Source: Streptococcus plurextorum DSM 22810
GTDB lineage: Bacteria; Bacillota; Bacilli; Lactobacillales; Streptococcaceae
Direction of reading: 5' to 3'
DNA: 64,000 bases
Assembly: GCF_000423745.1 (NCBI RefSeq)
Contig: NZ_AUIO01000007.1
Span: 1 to 64,000, forward strand
In this document: positions 49,701 to 56,798 of the stretch, piece by piece
How the letters are laid out: each line of letters begins with the position of its first letter
How positions within the stretch are numbered: the stretch's first letter is position 1
The notes under the pieces: generated by a model
Told to the model about the DNA's origin: nothing
The model's input: the letters and a program-made list of their open reading frames with translations, nothing else
The model's database searches: none
Program-made: the position numbers and the translations under genes

Positions 49701-50295
49701 AGACGCGATTGCCCAATATGATGACGTGTCAGAGCGTCTGACCTTCCTTAGCGGGCAAAAAGCGGATTTAGATACGGCTAAAAATCTTCTCCTAGAGACA
49801 ATTCATGATATGGATGATGAAGTTAAGGCGCGTTTCAAGGCTAGCTTCGAAGCTATTCGAGATTCTTTCAAACAAACTTTTACTCAGATGTTTGGTGGCG
49901 GTTCTGCTGATTTAATCTTGACAGAGGGTGACCTTTTAACCGCAGGCGTTGAGATTTCGGTTCAGCCTCCTGGTAAGAAAATCCAATCGCTCAACCTCAT
50001 GTCAGGTGGTGAAAAGGCACTCTCGGCTCTCGCTCTGCTATTTTCCATTATCCGCGTCAAGACCATTCCTTTTGTCATTTTGGACGAGGTAGAGGCGGCC
50101 TTGGATGAGGCTAATGTCAAGCGTTTTGGAGATTATCTCAATCGTTTTGACAAGGATAGTCAGTTTATCGTGGTCACTCATCGTAAGGGCACAATGGCGG
50201 CAGCGGATTCTATTTATGGAGTTACCATGCAGGAATCTGGTGTTTCAAAAATTGTATCGGTTAAATTGAAAGAGGCCGAAACTTTAGTCAATTAG
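46756..50295 (+). CDS. smc: Chromosome partition protein SMC
   Basis: ATPase of the SMC-ScpAB condensin. 1179 residues: N-terminal ATPase half with Walker A GPNGSGKSN (31-39), a long coiled coil, the hinge (about 510-680, GIIGAVSEHLTFDTSYQTALEIALGG... RMVTLDGSEIRPGGAFAGG), a return coil, and the C-terminal half with signature LMSGGEKALSALALL and Walker B VILDEVEAALDEANV. Complete and of normal length. It is read from the rnc transcript or from an unseen promoter in the 52-nt gap. Confidence 0.97.
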   Translation: MFLKQIEMQGFKSFADRTKVEFDRGVTAVVGPNGSGKSNITESLRWALGESSAKSLRGGKMPDVIFAGTQNRKPLNFAQVTVILDNSDGFLEGKGPEIRVERQIYRNGDSEYLIDGKKVRMKDIHDLFMDTGLGRDSFSIISQGRVESIFNSKPEERRAIFEEAAGVLKYKSRKKETEAKLSQTQDNLDRLEDIIYELDHQIKPLEKQAEVAKRFMVLEEERRGLHLDILVADIHSYKEKWQSKEAALEQTKKELSAYYQQREHLEEQNQELKERRHQLNEEQAKKQAELMDLTRLQADLERQIDLLKLESSQKEEKKADASARLSQLVSDQESLALSQAEKEKRLKELAEHLEASRLQMANLEEQLEKFSTSPDQIIENLREDFVKLMEKEADLSNHLTAVQAEIDNNQQLNESRSAELVQLLAEKETLEVSLKKEKSAHQEAVKAVKDLLVDYQRYSDQLSVDQKTYETEQGIMFDLLDQVKNKEARQNSLLAIQKNHSNFFAGVKAILQNADQVGGIIGAVSEHLTFDTSYQTALEIALGGASQHIIVEDEAAAKRGIDFLKANRLGRATFLPLTTIKSREVPTNYRMKLEAAPGFIGFASDLVIANPRLAHIFGNLLGTIAIFEHIDKANQAARQVNFQVRMVTLDGSEIRPGGAFAGGSQRQNTTTFIQPELDALASELSELHDQLRLQEQKVAQSQKDLKATEVRLNSIKEAGEEARLSEQKRHFAYEQVAERFDQVEQLCKLLREQADQTGQKELFERKEHLEAQLLTLSKDKEQVSDNLVKIKENKDSITAKVQELREDLSHCRLDEREKLSEIRFEETDLNRLKTEQSNLEKEIRSLSHWLSSDLSEVEVAQLPILEEQLAESSSRQTETEQALVRLRFELEDCEGSLEDLEEQLQKASHKNEGLIRQQAHLEAELENLGEKLQSFARSLSEDYQISFDEAKAQAHLLDNIEHSRQLLTDLNRQIKALGPVNLDAIAQYDDVSERLTFLSGQKADLDTAKNLLLETIHDMDDEVKARFKASFEAIRDSFKQTFTQMFGGGSADLILTEGDLLTAGVEISVQPPGKKIQSLNLMSGGEKALSALALLFSIIRVKTIPFVILDEVEAALDEANVKRFGDYLNRFDKDSQFIVVTHRKGTMAAADSIYGVTMQESGVSKIVSVKLKEAETLVN

Positions 50296-50375
50296 CTTCT
50301 TATGTGGTGGCAGAACCATTTGTAGTATTGCTATTTCATGATGACAATGATACAATAAATAGGGAGGAAAAATAA

Positions 50376-50867
50376 ATGAAAAAGAAACGTTTTAGTTTAG
50401 CACTGATGATGGTGGCCCTTTTGTCTCTCATATTAGTTGCTTGTGGTGGGAAAAAGGAAATTTCTAAGCGTTATTTCCAATTACAGACATCTGGTACTGA
50501 TGTTCGTTTGGTCTATTATTATGAGAAAGATACCAATAAAGTGGTCAAACAAACCACAGATACTAAGATAGTCTATGCAGATGCTGGAACTGATCGAGAG
50601 ACAGTTAAGGCAACGGTTGAGCCACTCGCTGAGGCCTATAAAAATGTCACTGGTGTTGAGCATTCTATTGATTATGGTGAAACGGTACTGACAGAACATG
50701 TAACCATTGATTATTCTAAGGCAAACCTAAAAGAAATAGGACCTTTGATTGGTGTGGACACCACATCTAATAATATTAATTACATCGGCATGAAGGAATC
50801 TGCAGAGATGTTGCTAACAAGAAAGTTCACTGAAGTAAAAGATGGAAAATTTAAAGCATTGAAATAA
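50376..50867 (+). CDS. YehR/DUF1307-like lipoprotein
   Basis: A 163-residue lipoprotein: signal peptide KKKRFSLALMMVALLSLILVAC with lipobox LVAC (Cys 23) and a globular domain with KRYFQLQTSGTDVRLVYYYEKDTNKVVKQTT at its start, which resembles the DUF1307/YehR family. Function unknown. GGGAGGAAAA precedes the start. The place after smc is usually held by other genes (HAD phosphatases, ftsY) in many streptococci, so this gene is an insertion relative to that order, if my recollection is right. Confidence 0.85.
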   Translation: MKKKRFSLALMMVALLSLILVACGGKKEISKRYFQLQTSGTDVRLVYYYEKDTNKVVKQTTDTKIVYADAGTDRETVKATVEPLAEAYKNVTGVEHSIDYGETVLTEHVTIDYSKANLKEIGPLIGVDTTSNNINYIGMKESAEMLLTRKFTEVKDGKFKALK

Positions 50868-50872
50868 TGATA

Positions 50873-50904
50873 AAACGAGCCCGGGATGAAGGCTCGTTTT
50901 CTTA
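50873..50904. terminator. Bidirectional terminator
   Basis: AAAACGAGCC / GGCTCGTTTT with a 8-nt loop between convergent lipoprotein and folT genes. Confidence 0.85.
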
Positions 50905-51459
50905 TTTTTTAGATAATCCCATAAGTTTGCGTAACTCTGGAATGCGTTGAAGTTGAGGAATAATTAGCATCGTTCCCATCACTTGGAGAGTGATTTCAAA
51001 GGGTGCTTTTATCAGTCGAGTAGTATATAGGACCTCCAAAGGAGTTCCCCAGCTAGTATGCAGGACTACTGGTGTTAGACCAAAGGAAATAACAAGTTGG
51101 AGAAGGAGTACGACTGCTCCAACATAAAACCAGTCTTTTTTATCTTGACTATCCAAAGGTTTTTGGTAGTAAAACCAACCGTAGATGAGTCCTTTAACAG
51201 CTTCGATAAGGACAAAACCAATTAAAAATTGGCTGGTGTTCATGGTATTGCCAATCACGTCAGCTCCGATTGAGGCAATGCCCCCCCAGACTGGACCAGC
51301 AATAGCTCCCAAAATCGCGTAAGGAATGAAGGTAAACTGGAACTGTAAAGAATCAGAGAATTTCAGAGTGAAATAATTTTCGACAATGATTAGTAAGGCT
51401 AGAACAGCTGCAATAGCTGCTAGTCGTTGTAGGGTAAGTTTAGGTAGTTTATGTGTCAT
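50902..51459 (-). CDS. folT: Folate ECF transporter S component FolT
   Basis: Substrate-binding membrane subunit that brings folates to the shared ECF module. 185 residues, six membrane segments. Seen: LRF-like block FSDSLQFQFTFIPYAILGAIAGPVWGG and the final PFEITLQVMGTMLIIPQL with the AxxxA-type contact helix. The call is fixed by the THF riboswitch upstream. GGAG lies 7 nt before the start and can pair with CTCC in the leader. Read convergently to the lipoprotein gene. Confidence 0.93.
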   Translation of the reverse strand: MTHKLPKLTLQRLAAIAAVLALLIIVENYFTLKFSDSLQFQFTFIPYAILGAIAGPVWGGIASIGADVIGNTMNTSQFLIGFVLIEAVKGLIYGWFYYQKPLDSQDKKDWFYVGAVVLLLQLVISFGLTPVVLHTSWGTPLEVLYTTRLIKAPFEITLQVMGTMLIIPQLQRIPELRKLMGLSKK

Positions 51460-51510
51460 AAAAGGCTCCTTTTTAAAATTGGAGCTGTTAGTTCAGGTAA
51501 ACCTGATAAC
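51460..51510 (-). promoter_or_regulatory. Expression platform of the THF riboswitch
   Basis: Between aptamer and folT the leader can form GCTGTTA-TCAGGT / ACCTGA-AC-TAACAGC. Beyond it CTCC and the ribosome site GGAG (spacing 11 nt) can pair and hide the ribosome binding site. No T run follows, so control of translation is more likely than of termination. Confidence 0.65.
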
Positions 51511-51597
51511 AGCGGATGCAATGATTTACCGCGCCTAAGGCTTCGTTGTGTGACAACATCCCATTCACACACACTTAACGCAAATCATCTACTATGT
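51511..51597 (-). ncRNA. THF (tetrahydrofolate) riboswitch
   Basis: Read on the minus strand, the conserved parts of the THF aptamer are present in order: AGTAGATGATTTGCGTTAAG, GTGTGTGAATGGGATG, GTCACACAACGAAGC, and GCGGTAAATCATTGCATCCG. P2 pairs GATGATT with AATCATT. The promoter lies just upstream with an extended -10 (TGATACAAT, 51618-51626 on minus). Gene context (folT) agrees. Confidence 0.95.
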
Positions 51598-51727
51598 GTA
51601 AGAAAACTTACCCATCTATTGTATCATAAATTATCAAAGTTATTTTCAGTAAATGAGGTTTTTATATGGAAATTTTAAGCTTGGCTTGTTATACTGGAAT
51701 AAATTAGAAAATCAAAAAGGAACGATC

Positions 51728-52093
51728 ATGACACGATTGATTAGAAAATATCCCGAACAAGCCTTTCTTTTCCTCTTTAACACAGGCATTTTTACCTACC
51801 TTCAAGTGTTGAACCGTCAATTAGCAGAAATAACAGGATTTTCAGGGATTGATTTATCAGCTTACTTACCCGAATGGTTGAGTCATTTTATCGGCAGTAG
51901 CTTGGAACAAGTGTCTAGCTTTATGTCGCAATCGGCTTGGTCTTGGTTAATCATCTCCCTCATCCTAGCTCTCCTTATCCGATTTGTCAAAGGTGTTATA
52001 AAATTCATTCTCTTCCTCCTTATTGTAGGAGGAGGCCTCTACCTAGTTTGGCAGAATCAGGAAATCCTTCACTCCTTAGTGATAAAATCATAA
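51728..52093 (+). CDS. Small membrane protein, 121 residues, function unknown
   Basis: Start at 51728 (MTRLIRKYPEQAFLFLFNTG) with AAGGA upstream; a longer frame from 51653 is rejected. It has a first hydrophobic stretch (about 12-28), an amphipathic middle (ITGFSGIDLSAYLPEWLSHFIG) and two strong C-terminal membrane segments (about 72-108, separated by RFVKGVIKF). I do not recognise the family. Divergent from folT and followed by two terminator hairpins. Confidence 0.7.
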   Translation: MTRLIRKYPEQAFLFLFNTGIFTYLQVLNRQLAEITGFSGIDLSAYLPEWLSHFIGSSLEQVSSFMSQSAWSWLIISLILALLIRFVKGVIKFILFLLIVGGGLYLVWQNQEILHSLVIKS

Positions 52094-52118
52094 AGAGAAT
52101 CAGCCTTGTGCTGATTGA

Positions 52119-52155
52119 GATTGAAGAAAAAGTCAATTTTCTTCAATCTTTTTTC
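52119..52155 (+). terminator. Terminator after the 121-residue membrane protein
   Basis: GATTGAAGAAAA / TTTTCTTCAATC stem, 6-nt loop, T6 run. Confidence 0.88.
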
Positions 52156-52281
52156 TTTGTGATAACACTTAAAAACTTTTAGAACTATTGAACAATCAAG
52201 GTTTCTAAGAGTTTAACATATGATCAGTTCACGTAAACCTGTCCAAATTTTGCTGGTTTAAAGGCGTTTGTCTACATTTTG

Positions 52282-52307
52282 AATCAGCCTTGTGCTGATT
52301 TTTTTTG
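52282..52307 (+). terminator. Second terminator, sharing its hairpin with 52097-52116
   Basis: AATCAGC / GCTGATT stem with T8. The 20-nt hairpin sequence occurs identically at 52097-52116, where it lacks the T run. Confidence 0.8.
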
Positions 52308-52379
52308 GTCTAAGAGAGTTTTCTAGACCGAACTCCTTATTACGAGGTGACATACACATTTAGAATTGCTTGTTTTATG

Positions 52380-52708
52380 GTTGAATTGACATGATTTTAG
52401 ACTAGTGATAGTGGGCGTTATCGTCTCATTGTCTGCTTCCCCTTTATAAGTGCCTACGTACAGATCAATATTGTCAGATTTCTCCCAGTCTACCTTTCAT
52501 TATTTTTTCTTCAGAGTCATAGAATCGAACCTTGCTAGGAATATAGGCACCTTCTGTAATTTTCTCTTCCTCAACTGAAGATTCAGTACTTTCTGTGACC
52601 TTGCTCTATATGATCTCACTTTCCGTTGAAGTAAAGATGATTGATGCTGGCATGTGGCCAATACGAATCTGCAGAATAGCAGGGAAAGTAAGTAAAGAAC
52701 TTCTTCAT
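52380..52708 (-). pseudogene. Decayed lipoprotein gene
   Basis: Reading leftward from ATG at 52708: MKK, then after a one-base shift VLYLLSLLFCRFVLATC, a signal peptide with lipobox LATC, then QHQSS. A second shift leads to STESEII, an in-frame TAG, SKVTESTESSVEEEKITEG and AYIPSKVRFYDSEEKIMKG. A third shift gives DWEKSDNIDLYVGTYKGEAD and NETITPTIT. The pieces join into one plausible Ser/Glu-rich lipoprotein, so this is a gene broken by at least three frameshifts and a stop. A -10-like TATAAT lies just upstream at 52726-52731. Confidence 0.7.
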
Positions 52709-52725
52709 ATAAGTCTCTAAAGCTA

Positions 52726-52896
52726 TTATAATTTTTCGCGCTTATTACTATTTGTGGCATTTTGCTTAGCTTGATTACGTTTATTTTTATAAGAATCTTC
52801 TAGACGATTTGTCGTTTTCATCAAAAAACGTTTTAAAACATTGGCACCGATAATCAATCCGATAACAAGAATTACATAAAGTGTTTCTGCATTCAT
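52726..52896 (-). CDS. Small membrane protein, 56 residues
   Basis: MNAETLYVILVIGLIIGANV, then LKRFLMKTTNRLEDSYKNKR and a polar Asn/Lys-rich tail ending REKL. One N-terminal membrane helix and a basic cytoplasmic tail. AGGAG lies 7 nt before the start, a strong site. Located 20 nt after the 165-residue gene and in the same direction, so very likely in one operon. Function unknown. Confidence 0.75.
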   Translation of the reverse strand: MNAETLYVILVIGLIIGANVLKRFLMKTTNRLEDSYKNKRNQAKQNATNSNKREKL

Positions 52897-52916
52897 TTTA
52901 AATCTCCTAAATCATT

Positions 52917-53414
52917 TTATTTTGTTGTATGGTATTGGATGACGTGACGTTCAACCATTGCATTGTTATCAAGTTTTCTGATAGCTCGCTCGACTTGAGT
53001 TAATAAAACATTATAAGAATTCGCTATATTAATCTTGTCGCAATTATATGTGTTAGTTATAGATAAAGTATATAATCTTTCTCCATTCTTAATTTTGGAT
53101 TCTAAAAGAACGAGAACATAGCTTTCCTTGACAATAATATTATTGGTTATTTTGAAAACAGCCTCTCTATCATTTGATATCTTGATCATCTGTATATGGT
53201 TGTCTTTGAAGTTATTCGTGTCTAATACAGCCAGTATCTCCTCAACAGAACCAATCTTATTTGAAAAGAAGCAATGCTCCTGAGATAGAAATATGTTATC
53301 TCGTGATTCAATAGCGCCTACTCTAAGTAATTCATCTTGGCGTTTTCCCATGAAAAAATTACGGGTATAATAGACGATAAGACCGATAATGCAAGCAATG
53401 ATGATTTTTTCCAT
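52917..53414 (-). CDS. Membrane-anchored hypothetical protein, 165 residues
   Basis: MEKIIIACIIGLIVYYTRNF is a membrane anchor; the rest (MGKRQDELLRVGAIESRDNIFL... AVFKITNNIIVKESYVLVLLESKIKNGERLYTLSITNTYN) is a soluble alternating alpha/beta domain I cannot assign. AAAGGAGG precedes the start perfectly. AT-rich (AAT, ATA codons are frequent) compared with the genes on either side, which fits acquisition or relaxed selection. First gene of a leftward pair. Confidence 0.75.
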   Translation of the reverse strand: MEKIIIACIIGLIVYYTRNFFMGKRQDELLRVGAIESRDNIFLSQEHCFFSNKIGSVEEILAVLDTNNFKDNHIQMIKISNDREAVFKITNNIIVKESYVLVLLESKIKNGERLYTLSITNTYNCDKINIANSYNVLLTQVERAIRKLDNNAMVERHVIQYHTTK

Positions 53415-54196
53415 ATAATTCCTCCTTTCACATTATATTAGATTCCCCATAGCAAAACTTAGAAGTTCATCCCCTTATTCAATCATCATATAGCTTAACG
53501 AGTAAACTTTTTAATTCGAGACAGTAGCTGACGATTTCCCTTGTAGGAAGAAATGTAATATATCAACTAAACTAGCATTCTAATAGCGAGTTAATAGATT
53601 AGTCAATTTATTCCATGAAAGACAGACTAAACTATAAGAAATAGATGACTGAGGTAATAATCCTCTATCCTACTTTTTGAAATCAACGAATAAGACTGAC
53701 AGAGTATGGATTGTTAGAATAACGACTCTAGGTTTATACTTGGGAATAATATGATTTAGTAACGCACTGTTCACCTCGCTTTCTGATGTTACTTAGTAAC
53801 CTATTTTAATAGTATCGTGGATTTGAAAATTTATCAGCTAAACTCAGTCGTTAGGAATGACACACTCTTTTCAGAATGAGAAGCGATTAATGCGCTATAA
53901 TAACATGCGGTTAACTTAAACGTTTAAAGTCAAATTGATCATAAAGAAACGTTTGCTAACTCTGTATTTTCAATATTCAGTGATGAATAATTCCAATGCT
54001 TGTTTTGATAAACAATTGTCAGATGATTTTTATAATCTTAATATACTATTTTATGCGTATTGCGTCAATTATTTATAGAATTCTTTTTGTCATTCGTTCG
54101 ATTATTATAGTGTTAGAAAACACTGTAAATTTAAAATAAGGGTAGGCAAAATCACGGAGCCTTATATGAACCTTGTAAGGATAGGACTGTGTTGAT
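53415..54196. other. Long AT-rich region without a recognised gene
   Basis: About 780 bp. Every frame on both strands is interrupted; the best is about 30 codons (53979-54080) and is not convincing. It holds a near-perfect palindrome (TTAAACGTTTAA at 53916-53927), a minus-strand promoter-like pair TTGACG-17-TATATT reading left from about 54073, and a small hairpin AGTGTT-AGAA-AACACT near 54110. A 60-nt sample at 53881 is 32% GC. It looks like a decayed locus. Confidence 0.6.
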
Positions 54197-54225
54197 TTGG
54201 TCTCTTGTCTGGTCTGTGGTATAAT
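54197..54225 (+). promoter_or_regulatory. Promoter six bases before the second ABC-F start
   Basis: TTGGTC (54197-54202), 17-nt spacer, TATAAT (54220-54225) with upstream TG, then ATTTTC and ATG at 54232. Transcription is expected to start at the ATG, so the message is probably leaderless. Confidence 0.75.
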
Positions 54226-54231
54226 ATTTTC

Positions 54232-56130
54232 ATGATTATTCTAAGCGGAAACAAGATTGAACGCTCTTTTGCGGGCGAGGTTTTATTTAACAATATCAAC
54301 ATTCAAGTGGACGAGCGGGATCGGATTGCCCTTGTCGGAAAAAATGGGGCAGGCAAGTCCACCTTGCTAAAAATCCTTGTCGGAGAAGAAGCAGCGACCA
54401 GCGGTGAGATTTCCACCAAGCGTGATTTGTCCCTTTCTTATCTGGCACAGGACAGCCGTTTTGAGTCGGAAAATACTATTTACGATGAAATGCTCCGTGT
54501 CTTTGACGACCTGCGGACGACGGAGAAACGCCTGCGGACCATGGAAGAGCAGATGGGCAGCCTATCTGGTAGCGACCTAGATCAACTGATGAAAACCTAC
54601 GATAGTCTGTCAGAGGAATTTCGTCTGGCAGGTGGTTTTAGCTATGAGGCGGATATTCGTGCCATTTTGAACGGCTTTAAGTTTGACCAGACCATGTGGG
54701 ACATGAAAATCTCCGAACTCTCCGGCGGTCAAAATACCCGATTGGCTCTGGCAAAAATGCTGCTTGAAAGCCCAGAACTCTTGGTCCTAGACGAGCCGAC
54801 CAACCACCTTGATATTGAAACCATTGCCTGGTTGGAAAACTATCTGGTCAACTACAAGGGAGCTTTGATTATCGTCAGTCACGACCGCTATTTCTTGGAC
54901 AAGGTAGCGACCATAACGCTGGACTTGACCAAGCATTCCTTGGATCGCTATGTGGGCAATTATTCTCAGTTTGTTGAGCTCAAAGAGCAGAAATTACAGA
55001 CTGAGTTGCAAAACTATGAAAAGCAGCAGAAGGAAATTGCCAAGTTAGAAGACTTTGTCCAGAAAAATATCGTCCGTGCTTCGACCACCAAGCGTGCTCA
55101 GGCTAGGCGCAAGCAATTGGAAAAGATGGATCGACTGGACAAGCCAACTGCCCATAACAAGTCTGCTAACATGACCTTCCAGTCGGACAAGACTTCTGGC
55201 AATATCGTCTTGACAGTGGAAAATGCTGCGGTGGGCTACGATGGAGATATCCTTTCTCAGCCCATTTCCATTGACCAACGTAAGCTCGATGCCATTGCCA
55301 TTGTTGGTCCCAATGGAATCGGAAAAACAACCCTACTCAAATCAATCATCGGAGCTCTGCCATTTATCAAAGGGGAAGCCAAGCTCGGTGCCAATGTGGA
55401 AGTGGGCTACTATGACCAGACCCAGTCAGCCCTGACACCTTCCAATACGGTCTTGGAGGAACTCTGGTCAGCCTTTCCGACCACGCCTGAAGTGGAAATC
55501 CGCAACCGTCTGGGAGCCTTTCTCTTTTCAGGCGATGACGTCAAAAAGTCCGTTTCCATGCTATCGGGTGGGGAAAAGGCCCGCCTGCTCCTTGCCAAGC
55601 TATCCATGGAAAACAACAACTTCCTCATCCTCGACGAGCCGACCAACCACCTGGACATCGACAGCAAGGAAGTCCTGGAAAATGCCCTCATCGACTTTGA
55701 CGGAACCCTGCTCTTTGTCAGCCACGACCGTTATTTCATCAACCGCGTCGCCACCAAGGTTCTGGAAATCTCGGAAACAGGCTCCACGCTCTACTTGGGC
55801 GATTATGACTATTATCTGGAGAAAAAGGCAGAGCAGGAAGCAGAAGCCCAGCCTGACCAGCTAGAAAGTACCAGCCAATCAGCCGGAGCCATGGACTACC
55901 AAGCCCAAAAGGAAAACCAAAAAGAGCAACGCAAACTAGCCCGCCGCATCGAGCAAATCGAGGCAGAAATCGATAGCACCGAAAACCGCCTGAGCGAACT
56001 CAACCAAGCCATGCTAGAAACAAACGATATCGGCCAGCTGACCGATTACCAGAAAGAAATCGACCAACTGACCAGCCAACAAGAAAGCCTCATGGAAGAA
56101 TGGGAAGACTTATCGGAGCAGCTTGGCTAG
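54232..56130 (+). CDS. ABC-F family ATPase with C-terminal coiled coil (632 residues)
   Basis: Twin-ATPase ribosome-associated protein of the Uup/YfmR/YdiF kind. First cassette: GKNGAGKST near 37, ISELSGGQNTRLALAKML, LLVLDEPTNHLD. The inter-domain arm region lies near 245-300. Second cassette: GPNGIGKTT, MLSGGEKARLLLAKL, LILDEPTNHLD, then a C-terminal coiled coil (about 560-632, KENQKEQRKLARRIEQIEAEI) that binds nucleic acid in Uup. Start at 54232 because the promoter's -10 ends six bases before; no ribosome site exists. GC is markedly higher than in the region to the left (57% in a 60-nt sample at 55621). Confidence 0.92.
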   Translation: MIILSGNKIERSFAGEVLFNNINIQVDERDRIALVGKNGAGKSTLLKILVGEEAATSGEISTKRDLSLSYLAQDSRFESENTIYDEMLRVFDDLRTTEKRLRTMEEQMGSLSGSDLDQLMKTYDSLSEEFRLAGGFSYEADIRAILNGFKFDQTMWDMKISELSGGQNTRLALAKMLLESPELLVLDEPTNHLDIETIAWLENYLVNYKGALIIVSHDRYFLDKVATITLDLTKHSLDRYVGNYSQFVELKEQKLQTELQNYEKQQKEIAKLEDFVQKNIVRASTTKRAQARRKQLEKMDRLDKPTAHNKSANMTFQSDKTSGNIVLTVENAAVGYDGDILSQPISIDQRKLDAIAIVGPNGIGKTTLLKSIIGALPFIKGEAKLGANVEVGYYDQTQSALTPSNTVLEELWSAFPTTPEVEIRNRLGAFLFSGDDVKKSVSMLSGGEKARLLLAKLSMENNNFLILDEPTNHLDIDSKEVLENALIDFDGTLLFVSHDRYFINRVATKVLEISETGSTLYLGDYDYYLEKKAEQEAEAQPDQLESTSQSAGAMDYQAQKENQKEQRKLARRIEQIEAEIDSTENRLSELNQAMLETNDIGQLTDYQKEIDQLTSQQESLMEEWEDLSEQLG

Positions 56131-56320
56131 GTTGACAGGTAGTTGTCAGAAACCTTATCAGTTCAAGCCTGCAAGCAGGTCTTGCGAGGAAAAAAGTCTG
56201 CCGCAAAATTCTCTTGCGGTCAAAAATAACTTTTGCAAGCCAGCCTTTCTTGGCAAATATTGACCTACAAGCTAAGATAAAGTCAGGACCTGGTAGACAG
56301 GGCCTAGAAAGGAGAACGAA

Positions 56321-56797
56321 ATGAACTTTGGACAACAAATCAAAGACTTACGGAAGAAGGAAGGTTTGACCCAGGAACAGTTTGCCCTCAAGCTCAATGT
56401 GACACGGCAGGCTGTTTCCAACTGGGAAAATGACAAAAACCTACCCGACTTGGAACTCTTGATTCTCATGTCCTCTGTCTTTTCAATCTCCCTAGATCAA
56501 CTTATCTTAGGAGGAACTGACATGAACAACATGACAGAAAAACTAGTCAAGGACGGTCGTGAAGGTCGCCGTACCCAGATGCACCTGACTATTACCATTA
56601 TCGGAAGCTTTCTCATGGTTTTAGGCCTTGTATGTTTTCTTATCAAGGCCAATTCCGTTGAATATGTCGATTTCAATGGCATTCTACACGAAAACTTCTA
56701 CCTGCTCCCAGTCGGATACTTGCTAGTCTTTACAGGAGCCATTGCCACGCTCCTATCAGGACTAGCCCTGCACCGTTTTAGAAAAGAAAGCAAGTAA
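56321..56797 (+). CDS. XRE family regulator with DUF3955-like membrane domain
   Basis: A 158-residue protein: helix-turn-helix at the N-terminus (FGQQIKDLRKKEGLTQEQFALKLNVTRQAVSNWENDKNLPDL, about 3-44), a linker, then two membrane segments (about 87-107 and 128-148) with the intervening block NSVEYVDFNGILHENFYLLPVGYL typical of DUF3955. Such membrane-bound XRE proteins may sense envelope signals. GAAAGGAG precedes the start. The rlmA-like gene follows one base after its stop. Confidence 0.87.
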   Translation: MNFGQQIKDLRKKEGLTQEQFALKLNVTRQAVSNWENDKNLPDLELLILMSSVFSISLDQLILGGTDMNNMTEKLVKDGREGRRTQMHLTITIIGSFLMVLGLVCFLIKANSVEYVDFNGILHENFYLLPVGYLLVFTGAIATLLSGLALHRFRKESK

Positions 56798-56798
56798 G

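Noticed and set aside
52500-52760. 86-codon minus-strand frame as a real gene
   Set aside because: Only its middle (VLYLLSLLFCRFVLATC) looks like protein; the frames before and after it hold the rest of a lipoprotein, so a pseudogene fits better.
53979-54080. 30-codon plus-strand frame in the gap
   Set aside because: No ribosome site and no protein-like character; chance frame in AT-rich DNA.
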